A stretch of DNA of 64,000 nt from Smittia aterrima (Eukaryota; Arthropoda; Insecta; Diptera; Chironomidae). Below, in pieces: positions 23,442 to 32,137 of the stretch. Each line of letters begins with the position of its first letter. Position 1 is the stretch's first letter. The notes below the pieces were generated by a model, which did no database searches, was not told the DNA's origin, and saw nothing but the letters and a program-made list of their open reading frames with translations. The translations under genes were made by a program, and so were the position numbers. The stretch lies in assembly GCA_033063855.1 (NCBI GenBank), contig CP093829.1, positions 15,035,537-15,099,536 of the forward strand, read 5' to 3'.

Positions 23442-23741
23442 GTTTCAACAACATTCTGAAACTAATATTTTCTAAACATTTTCTTTTATAGATTCAAGAA
23501 GTCACGAAGAAATTAAACTTTCAAGTTTAAATTACATGTTTGCTTATTAATTTTCTGAGAAAATTGTCATTGTTTGTTGGGGATATGGAAAATAGAATAT
23601 CAGTTGACAAATCGACAAGTATCAACAACGAAAGAGTTGTCATTAATCATTTTCTTGAATGATTTATATTTAGCTGTTACAATTTATATTTCAGTTTTAA
23701 CTTTACAGTGTCGAGACTAAGACGTAAAACATTTAAGAGAA
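23442..23741. promoter_or_regulatory. Divergent spacer between IR and GrA with shared Gr promoter module
   Basis: 300 bases between divergent start codons. It contains the conserved 22-base block at 23603-23624 (core AAATCGACAAGTATCA), followed by GAGTTGTCATTAATCAT. Both recur upstream of GrB and GrC, and in part upstream of GrD. Confidence 0.55.
23603..23624 (+). promoter_or_regulatory. Shared Gr upstream block, GrA copy
   Basis: Core AAATCGACAAGTATCA, 139 bases before the GrA start codon. Conserved against more diverged surroundings in all four array genes, which suggests a promoter element or 5' UTR. Confidence 0.45.
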
Positions 23742-25098
23742 ATGACTAATTTCGTCAAGATACTGGAAATTTCGTCGAAAGTTATCTTTTTTTCATTCAT
23801 CTCTTTCGACAAAAATGTTTACAAAATTTCAGCTGCGTGGTTGTCTTTTAATATGTTTAAATGGTTGATCACGACAACTTTGAGCATCTACTGTTTACTG
23901 ACAATAAGTTTAATGACGAATGCGACGAGACATCATGCTCTGGTCCTAACTAAAATTTTGGCTGTAGTTTTTTTTGTCCTTTGGATTTCCATTGTTGTAA
24001 AAAGGAAGAAAATTTTAGAAGCTATCGAATCAGCAGTTGAATTAGTTCGCAAACTCAAGATACAAGTCAAGTATCCTAAAATTTGTCGTAAAGCAAAACG
24101 TGACTGTTTGATTGTGTTCGCGGTTTATCAATTTTACTTTATTTACATGTTTTTCAGTAAGCTTTTTGGTGTAAGCCCTTTAAAATCAGTTTTCTTCTAC
24201 CAAAGACTTGTTATCAACCATTTTCTGATTTTGTTCTGTTTTGCATCAGAATTGATTTTAGTTTTCATGAAATCCTTGCGAAAAGACTGCACAAAAATAC
24301 TGAAAAGCGCATCTTTTTTAAAAATGCTGAATACAAATCACAGTAGATTCATTGCTATAGAAAAGCTTCGCTATTTGACAGAAACAACAAATTTCTTTCA
24401 TCTGAAAATATTTAAATTCGCAACGAGGATTGGCGAAGTATTCAACTTGACAATTTTAGTGTCGTTGAATTTAATTCTTCTTGCAGAGACACTTGATGTA
24501 ACGTTTTCAATTGATTTGATATTAATTGATGTAACGTTTTCAATTGATTTTCTCAGATTTTTTCAGTCTACAAGTTAACAATACCAACTCCAACTGATGA
24601 TCCAGCAATAATATCGGAACTAATTCTGAATATGGTTTTTAAGGGAATTCACTCGTTTATAATTATTTATTTAGTATTGAACCCAAGCAGTGAGATCAAA
24701 TCAGAAGTTAAACAGATTTTCAATTGAAAATTTTTTAGTAATATTTTAAAATTTCAGGAAAGTAGAATAAAAACTTGTTTGCATGAAATTAAATTTCTGG
24801 ATAAACTCGACAAGGTTTTAGAGAAGAACGTAAGTTAAAAAATTGAGGTCCTCATATTTTCTAATTGCTGTCTAATTTTTAGATTGATATCGCTTTAATT
24901 CAAATGGAAAATTCTCCAGTCGAGTTCAGCATTTTTGGAATGTTCGTCATGAGTCATTCAGTTTTCTTTTCGGTGAGAAATGCAAATCTACATTTTCTAA
25001 TTATTGAAGATTTTAGAACAATGATGATGGTTTTTTTTCAGATGATCGCTTTTGCTACGGAAATATTGGTTTTACTTATTCAGTTTGACTTGGAATGA
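23742..25098 (+). CDS. Gustatory-receptor-like gene GrA
   Basis: Exons 23742-24497, 24557-24706, 24758-24829, 24883-24972 and 25042-25098 give 374 residues. The start MTNFVKILEISS is shared by all four array members. The protein is hydrophobic with about seven spans, an RKKILEAIESA loop, a conserved ICRKAKRDCLIVFAVYQFYF block, and the Gr C-terminus MIAFATEILVLLIQFDLE. In insects this family forms ligand-gated cation channels in taste neurons; this lineage's ligand is unknown. Intron 1 contains a 33-base tandem repeat that offers a second in-frame GAT|GTAACG donor at 24531, so a product with 11 extra residues is possible. Adjacent copies B-D are close paralogues. Confidence 0.82.
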
Positions 25099-25634
25099 AA
25101 TGAGCTTGGAAAGCTTATAAGATTTAAGCTTTTTGATGTTTTAGTGACATGTTTAAATTTCAATATTTATACTTATAAAAGTTTTATTTAAACTTAGACA
25201 AATATTGGAATAAATCAAAGCTTAAAATGTTGATCAGTCTTGTAATCATCAGATATACCAAAAACCAATGAATACTTCTGATTTCGATGGAAGTAATTTT
25301 GACCCATTGATCAATTTTATACCTAATACGTGGAATTTAAAGTTCAATAACAAAAGAGAGTTTTCCAATGAGGCATATTATACATGTATGTAAGTAGTGC
25401 TGCTCATATATGTGTGGAGACGCATTAGACACGTTAACGTGTTGTCCTTCTAAACATTAACCAACCAAACTAAACCGAAGTTGATAAATCGACAAGTATC
25501 ACACTAGTCACTTATCTTAGATAAGAAGAGTTATCATTAATCATATTTTGAATAGTTTTTTCTAAGCTGTTACTGATTAAATTTTAGTTTCAATTTAACA
25601 GCGTCGAGTCTAAGGCGTAAAACATTTAAGGGAA
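25099..25634. other. GrA-GrB spacer, duplicated as the GrC-GrD spacer
   Basis: The first ~240 bases closely match 29110-29350, and the last ~250 match 29560-29806. GrA-GrB and GrC-GrD are therefore copies of one two-gene block. The promoter block lies at 25480-25501. Confidence 0.6.
25480..25501 (+). promoter_or_regulatory. Shared Gr upstream block, GrB copy
   Basis: Same core as in GrA, 155 bases before the GrB start, followed by AAGAGTTATCATTAATCAT. Confidence 0.45.
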
Positions 25635-27001
25635 ATGACTAATTTCGACAAGATATTGGCAATTTCGTCAAATGTTTTTTTCTTTTCATTCATCTCTTTC
25701 GACAAACAATTTTACACAATTTCTTCCGCGTGGATGCTCTTTAATATAATTAAATTATTGATCACAACTATTTTGAATTTTTACGGTTTATTTACAATAA
25801 AAATAAATATGCAACATTTTAATTTGACGAAATATCAAGAAATGGTTTTACCTAAAATTTTGGCTGTAGTTTTTAACGTTTTTTGGATTTCCATGGTTGT
25901 AAAAAGAAAGAAAATATTAAAAGCCATCAGATCAGCAACTGAATTAGTTCAAAGTCTCAAGATACAAGTCAAATATCCCAAAATTTGTCGTAAAGCAAAA
26001 CGTGACTGTTTGATTGTTTTCGCGGTTTATCAATCTTACTTTATTTACATGTTTTTCAGTAAGGTTTTTAGTGTAAGCCCTTTAAAATCAGCTTTCTTTT
26101 ATCAAAGACTTGTTATCAACCACTTTTTGATTTTGTTCTGTTTTGCGTCAGAATTGATTTTGGTTTTCATAAAATCTTTGCGAAAGGACTTCACAAAAAT
26201 GTTGAAAAGCACATCTTTCTTGGAAATGCTGAATACAAATCACAGTCGATTCATTGCTATAGAAAAGCTTCGAGATCTGACGGAGACAACAGGTTTCTTT
26301 CATCTGAAAATATTTCAATTCGCAACGAAGATTGGCGAAGTATTCAACTTGACAATTTTAGTGTCGTTGAATTTAATTCTTCTTGCAGAGACACTTGATG
26401 TAACGTTTTCAGTTGATTTGAAATTAATTGATGTAACGTTTTCAATTGATTTTCTCAGATTTTTTCAGTCTACAAGTTGATTATACCAACTCCAACTAAT
26501 GACAGCACAGAAATATCGAAACTACTTGTTTTTATACTTTTTAAAGGAGTTCATTCGTTTACAACTGTTTATTTAATATTGAACCCAAGCAGTGAGATCA
26601 AATCAGAGGTTTAATAGGTTTCAAATTGAGAAATTTTTAGTAATATTTTCAAATTTCAGGAGAGTAAAATAAAAACTTGTTTGCATGAAATTAAATTGTT
26701 GGACGAACCCGACAAGGTTTTAGAGAAGGACGTAAGTTAAAAAAATTAAGGCAACAAACTTTTCAAAAGTAATCTAACTTTTAGATTGATATCGCTTTAA
26801 TTCAAATGGAAAATTCTCCAGTCGAGTTCAGCATTTTTGGAATGTTCGTCATGAGTCATTCAGTTTTCTTTTCGGTGAGAAATGCAAATATACATTTTTT
26901 AATATTTGAAGATTTTAGAGCAATGATGATGGTTTCTTTTTCAGATGATCGCGTTTGCAACTGAAATCTTGGTTTTACTAATTCAGTTTGATTTGGAATG
27001 A
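25635..27001 (+). CDS. Gustatory-receptor-like gene GrB
   Basis: Exons 25635-26399, 26459-26608, 26660-26731, 26785-26874 and 26945-27001 give 377 residues. Same architecture as GrA with three more residues in the variable second hydrophobic region (MQHFNLTKYQEMVLPKILA). Gr C-terminus IAFATEILVLLIQFDLE is intact. The 33-base intron-1 repeat and second donor are kept. All junctions are GT-AG and no lesion is visible. Confidence 0.82.
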
Positions 27002-27326
27002 AATGAGCTTCGAAAGCTTTAAGATTTGAGATTTTTTTGTGACGTAGCTTGTTTAAATTTTTTTGCCTACTGTTTGAAACATTTTAATGCTTTATTGATA
27101 AAAGTTTCTTCAACTGAGATAGAATAAAACAATAAATAAATAACAACAAATAAAAGCTAGTTGATTTATTTTTTACGGCTTTCGACACATCATTAAGAGG
27201 TAATTGCGAATATTATTCAAAAGCAATTGACTATATAATGACCATAACAAGACCAAAGAAGAAACGTAGAAGAAATAACTAAGATGACGAAAACTTATCC
27301 TAGGAGGTCCGATAATTACCCCAAAC

Positions 27327-27408
27327 TTCTGTTTATATCGATTAAATAAAAGTTTTAAAAGCTTTTACTAAAACTATTAAGTCTAAGCTTAGAATGTAGA
27401 TTGGTCCT
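27327..27408 (-). pseudogene. Relic of an IR terminal exon
   Basis: About 80 bases match the 3' end of the IR at 20971-21060 in the same orientation, including the shared ATCGATTAAATAAAAGTT and AAGCTTAGAATG. In frame it still resembles the last membrane span and the FNRY/K tail but is degenerate. It shows that an earlier duplication carried the convergent Gr-IR pair, after which this IR copy decayed. Confidence 0.55.
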
Positions 27409-27578
27409 CTCTTTTGCCAAAAATTTAATTAATACCGATTTCGATGTGTAAAATTGTGGCGTATGAAATAAAAAGCAACAGTCCATTTATATTATAATTG
27501 AATGTCTAAATATGTGAATGTACAATGTGAGATATTGTCAATTTGATTGGTGAGATGGAAAAAGGAATATCAAGAGAT

Positions 27579-27600
27579 GTTGATAAATCGACATGTATCA
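27579..27600 (+). promoter_or_regulatory. Shared Gr upstream block, GrC copy
   Basis: Core with one change (AAATCGACATGTATCA), 156 bases before the GrC start. Confidence 0.45.
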
Positions 27601-27734
27601 ATCTTGTCACTAATCTTAGATAAGAAGAGTTGTCATTAATCATCTTCTTGAATAGTTTGTACTTAGCTGTTACAATTTATATTTCATTTTTAACTTAACA
27701 GTGTCGAGACTAAGACGTAAAACATTTAAGAGAA

Positions 27735-29109
27735 ATGACTAATTTCGTCAAGATATTGGCAATTTCGTCAAATGTTTTCTTCTTTTCATTCATCTCTTTT
27801 AACAAAAATTTTTACACAATTTCTTTTGCGTGGATGTCCTTTAACATAACTAAATCTCTGATTTTGGCCACTTTAAGTGCCTACGGTTTACTCACAATAA
27901 AATTAAATATGCAAGATTTTAATTTGACGAAATATCAAGGAATGATTTTACCTAAAATTTTGGAAGTAATTTTTAATGTACTTTGGATTTCGATGGTTGT
28001 AAAAAGAAAAAAAATATTAGAAGCTATCAAATCTGCCACTGAATTAGTTGAACATCTCAATATACAAGTCAAATATCCTAAAATTTGTCGTAAAGCGAAG
28101 TGTAACTGTTTGATTGTGTTCGCGGTTTATCAATCTTACTTTATTTACATGTTTTTCTACCGACTTTTCAGTGAAATTCCTGTAACATCATCTTACTTCT
28201 ATCAAAGACTTATTATCAACCATTTTTTGTTTTTGTTCTGTTTTGCGTCAGAATTGATTTTAGTTTTCATGAAATCTTTGAGAAAGGATTGCTCAAAAAT
28301 GTTGAAAAGTGCATCTCTTATGGAAATGCTGAATACAAATCGCAGTCGATTCATTGCTATAGAAAACCTTCGCGATTTGACAGAAACAACAAATTTCTTT
28401 CATCTGAAAATATTTGAATTCGCAACGAAGATTGGTGAAATATTCAACTTGACAATTTTAGTGTCGTTGAATTTAATTCTTCTTGCAGAGACACTTGATG
28501 TAACGTTTTCAATTGATTTGATATTAATTGATGTAACGTTTTCAATTGATTTTCTTAGATTTTTTCAGCCTACAAGTTAACAATACCAACTCCAACTGAT
28601 GATTCAACTAAAATATCGAAACTTCTGTTGAATATGGTTTTTAAGGGAATTCACTCGTTTATAATTGTCTATTTGATATTGAACCCAAGCAGTGAGATCA
28701 AATCAGAAGTTAAATAGATTTTCAATTGAGAAATTTTTAGTAAAATTTTAAAATTTCAGGAAAGTAGAATAAAAACTTGTTTGCATGAAATTAAATTGCT
28801 GGATGAACCCGACAAGATTTTAGAGAAGAACGTAAGTTAAAACTTAAAAAAATTGAGGTCGTCAAACTTTCTAATAGCTGTCTAATTTTTAGATTGATAT
28901 CGCTTTAATTCAAATGGAAAATTCTCCAGTCGAGTTCAGCATTTTTGGAATGTTCATCATGAGTCATTCAGTTTTCTTTTCGGTGAGAAATGCAAATCTA
29001 CATTTTCTAATTATTGAAGATTTTAGAGCAATGATGATGGTTTCTTTTTCAGATGATCGCTTTTGCTACGGAAATATTGGTTTTACTTATTCAGTTTGAC
29101 TTGGAATGA
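27735..29109 (+). CDS. Gustatory-receptor-like gene GrC
   Basis: Exons 27735-28499, 28559-28708, 28760-28831, 28893-28982 and 29053-29109 give 377 residues. Same architecture as GrB, with differences concentrated in the second hydrophobic region and in the loop FYRLFSEIPVTSSYFYQRL. The conserved RKAKRDC block reads RKAKCNC here. Intron 1 ends CTTAG rather than CTCAG. The C-terminus is intact and no lesion is visible. Confidence 0.82.
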
Positions 29110-29806
29110 AATGAGCTTTTAAAGCTTTCAAGATTTAAGCTTTTTGATGTTTTAGTGACATGTTTAAATTTCAATATTTATACTTATAAAAGTTTTATTT
29201 AAACTAAGACATATATTGGAATAAACCAAAGCTTAAAATGTTGATCAGTCCTGTAATCATCAGATATACCAAAAACCAATGATTACTTCTGATTTCGATG
29301 GGAATAATTGTGACCCATCGATCAATTTTATACCTAATACGTGGAATTTAAAGTCCATTTAAATCTTTTATTATTGAAAGTTTTTATCATTTAATTGAAT
29401 ATCTACGAGATAAGGAATGGAATATCAAGTAAGGTGGATAAAACTGACCACATAGGCCCGATGACACCTGATCGCAAAGTCAATAACAAAACAGAATCCC
29501 GCTTGATCAGCTAGTTACCCCTCAAGGCGTCTGACGACATCAAGAGAGTTTTCCAATGAAGCATATTATATTTAAGTAGTGCTGCCCATATATGTGTGGA
29601 GACGCATTAGACACGTCAACGCGCTTTCGTTCTAAACATTAACCAACCAAACTAAACCGAAGTTGATAAATCGACAAGTATCACTTTAGCCATTTATCTT
29701 AGATAAGATTAATCATTTTCTTGACTGGATTTTTCTAGCGGTTACTAATTAAATTTCAGTTTTAACTTTGGAGTGTCGAGACTAAGACGTAAAACATTTA
29801 AAAGAA
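29110..29806. other. GrC-GrD spacer
   Basis: Counterpart of the GrA-GrB spacer, longer by about 170 bases owing to an unrelated stretch around 29370-29540. The promoter block lies at 29662-29683. Confidence 0.55.
29662..29683 (+). promoter_or_regulatory. Shared Gr upstream block, GrD copy
   Basis: Core AAATCGACAAGTATCA, 145 bases before the GrD start. The following TTGTCATTAATCAT block is shortened here. Confidence 0.45.
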
Positions 29807-30573
29807 ATGACTAATTTCGTCAAGATATTGGAAATTTCGTCAAATGTTTTTTTCTTCTCATTCATCTCTTTCGACAAAAATGTTTTTAAAATTTCATCCG
29901 CGTGGATGGTCTTTAATATAACTAAATCTTTAATCATGACTGTTATGAGTTTCTACGGTTTACTAAAATTAAATGCTAAGACCAGTTCGGCGAGGCATCA
30001 ATCAGTGATTTTACCAAAGCTTGTGGCTTTAATTTTTATTGTTCTTTGGATTTCGATTGTTGTAAAAAGGAAAAAAATATTAGAAGCTATCGAATCAGCG
30101 CATGAATTAGTTCAACATCTCAATATACAAGTCAAGTTTCCTCAACTTTGCCGTAAAGCAAAACGTGACTGTTTGATTGTCTTCGCGGTTTATCAATTTT
30201 ACTTTATTTACAAGTTTTTGGAAATTCTTTTAGTTGAAACTTCTTTACTATCAGTTTTCTTCTACGACAGAATTGTTATCAACCATTTTTTGTTTTTGTT
30301 TTGTTTTGCATCAGAATTGATTTTAGTTTTTATGAAATCTTTGAGAAAGGATTGCTCAAAAGTGTTGAAAAGCGCATCTTTCTTGGAAATGCTGAATACA
30401 AATCACAGTCGATTCATTGCTATAGAAAAGCTTCGAGATCTGACGGAGACAACAAGTTTCTTTCATCTGAAAATATTTCAATTCGCAACGAAGATTGGCG
30501 AAGTATTCAACTTGACAATTTTAGTGTCGTTGAATTTAATTCTTCTTGCAGAGACACTTGATGTAACGTTTTC

Positions 30574-30834
30574 CATAGATAACAATAGACCTAGATTGGC
30601 CAAGCATGTTTGGCGAAGGTTTTTGTTGTTGTTGTTTTCCAGTTGTTTTAAGGGGTGGTTCCCCTTAAGTATTTTGTTCAACTCTTTCGTTTCCTAAGCT
30701 CTTTTGTTTCGGCTCTCAAACAGAGTAATTGAGGGGCTTCGCCCCCTGAACAAAATACTCAAGGACAACCGTCCCTCAAACAACTGGAAAAAAAAAATTT
30801 GAGCTTGACCAATCTAGGTCTATTGTTATCTATG
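30574..30834. mobile_element. Non-autonomous inverted-repeat DNA transposon (MITE), superfamily unassigned
   Basis: Begins CATAGATAACAATAGACC and ends with its reverse complement; the terminal inverted repeats are 32 bases with one mismatch. Flanked by the exact 7-base duplication CGTTTTC at 30567-30573 and 30835-30841. Comparison with GrA-C shows the empty site. Further inward complementary stretches (TTTTCCAGTTGTTT against its complement, TATTTTGTTC against its complement) mean the whole element folds into one long hairpin. It has no coding capacity. The 7-base duplication excludes Tc1/mariner; P-like or hAT-like origin is possible. Confidence 0.8.
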
Positions 30835-30971
30835 CGTTTTCAATTGATTTGATATTCAAATTTTATAATTTTCTTAAATTTCTCAGATTTTTTCAGTCTA
30901 CAAGTTGATTATACCAACTCCAACTAATGACAGCACAGAAATATCGAAACTAATTTTGGTTATGTTTTTTA

Positions 30972-31473
30972 CAGTGTGGATGGGCCTGGTGCCAAATGTG
31001 CCGAAACAGGCCCATATTCGGTCTTTTCGGGGGCCGAGGCCCACCAAAGGCCCACGACTCAGGTGCCGACCGTGGGCCGAGGCCCACCAAAGGCCCACGG
31101 CCCCGGGGCGGCCCATCCACATAGCAAATGTTTTTTAAATTTTTTTCCTTCAATTTTTTTTTAATTGATGCGCTCAACAAAAATTAATAATTTTTAATTT
31201 AAAAAACATTTGCTATGTGGATGGGCCGCCCCGGGGCCGTGGGCCTTTGGTGGGCCTCGGCCCACGGTCGGCACCTGAGTCGTGGGCCTTTGGTGGGCCT
31301 GGGCCCACGGTCGGCACCTGAGTCGTGGGCCTTTGGTGGGCCTGGGCCCACGGTCGGCACCTGAGTCGTGGGCCTTTGGTGGGCCTGGGCCCACGGTCGG
31401 CACCTGAGTCGTGGGCCTTTGGTGGGCCTCGGCCCCCAAAAAGACCTTTCGAATGGGCGGCCCATCCACACTG
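30972..31473. mobile_element. GC-rich hAT-like non-autonomous element in GrD exon 2
   Basis: Ends CAGTGTGGATGGGCC and its reverse complement, flanked by the exact 8-base duplication GTTTTTTA (30964-30971 and 31474-31481), the hAT pattern. Left arm about 30972-31135, AT-rich loop 31136-31198, right arm 31199-31473. The inner arm ends (CTATGTGGATGGGCC and complement) look like a second set of termini, so it may be two elements or one folded duplication. The right arm has four full 43-base tandem units from 31239 plus a partial one; the left arm has about one. It is much richer in G and C than the surrounding AT-rich DNA. The open frames inside are by-products of the repeat. Confidence 0.82.
31239..31428. 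repeat. 43-base tandem repeat inside the hAT-like element
   Basis: Units start at 31239, 31282, 31325, 31368 and (partial) 31411, each beginning GTGGGCCTTTGGTGGGCC and containing CACGGTCGGCACCTGAGTC. They differ at one C/G position, so the expansion is recent. Confidence 0.85.
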
Positions 31474-31935
31474 GTTTTTTAAAGGAGTTCACTCGTTTAC
31501 AACTGTTTATTTAATATTGAACCCAGGCAGTGAGATCAAATCAGAGGTTTAATAGGTTTCAAATTGAGAAATTTTTAGTAATATTTTAAAATTTCAGGAA
31601 AGTAGAATAAAAGCTTGTTTACATGAAATTAAATTGCTGGATGAACCCGACAAGATTTTAGAGAAGAACGTAAGTTAAAAGAATTGAAGTCCTTAAACTT
31701 TCTAACAGCTGTCTAATTTTTAGATTGATATCGCTTTAATTCAAATGGAAAATTCTCCAGTCGAGTTCAGCATTTTTGGAATGTTCGTCATGAGTCATTC
31801 AGTTTTCTTTTCGGTGAGAAATGCCATGTTTTCTGATAATTAAAGTTTTTAGAGCAATGATGATGGTTTCTTTTTCAGATGATCGCTTTCGCTACGGAAA
31901 TCTTGGTTTTACTAATTCAGTTTGATTTGGAATGA

Positions 31936-32137
31936 AATGAGCTTTGAGAGCTTTTAAGATTTAGCTTTTCTTTGTTTTCAGTAATGTAGCGGTTCAAAGT
32001 GTTTTGCTTAATGTTTCACACATTTTAATGTTTTTATATAAAAGTTTATTTAATTTCCACAATAAAACGAAATTAATCAATTTTCTGAAAAACAAAAGTT
32101 ACCAGTAAAAAAATCGAGATTATTTTTTTTATTTTTT
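31936..32137. other. GrD 3' flank
   Basis: Short AT-rich flank similar to that behind GrB. It runs directly into the left arm of the inverted duplication. Confidence 0.5.

Larger units (their letters stand above)
27002..27734. other. GrB-GrC spacer with flank repeat and IR relic
   Basis: Contains a diverged copy (about 27178-27292) of the sequence behind GrD at 32138-32255, then the IR terminal-exon relic, then the GrC promoter block at 27579-27600. Confidence 0.55.
29807..31935 (+). pseudogene. Gustatory-receptor-like gene GrD, interrupted by two transposons
   Basis: Exon 1 29807-30562 and exons 3-5 (31598-31669, 31724-31813, 31879-31935) are intact and match GrA-C. Intron 1 holds a 261-bp inverted-repeat element (30574-30834). 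Exon 2 begins at 30887 but is split by a 502-bp GC-rich element (30972-31473) flanked by an exact 8-base duplication, and resumes after 31481 to end at 31546. Reading through the insert meets a stop at 31136-31138, after the third membrane-span equivalent is lost. Precise removal of element plus one duplication copy would leave an uninterrupted exon, so the insertion is recent. The gene is probably non-functional unless the insert is spliced out. Confidence 0.75.

Noticed and set aside
24498..24578. Apparent continuation of GrA-C exon 1 to a stop (ending FLRFFQSTS)
   Set aside because: This is intron 1 read through. Splicing at GAT|GTAACG to TCTCAG|ATT gives the conserved IFSVYKL exon.
31194..31492. 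Overlapping frames rich in Pro, Arg and Gly in the hAT-like element
   Set aside because: They are translations of the GC-rich 43-base tandem repeat in several frames on both strands, with no independent coding support.
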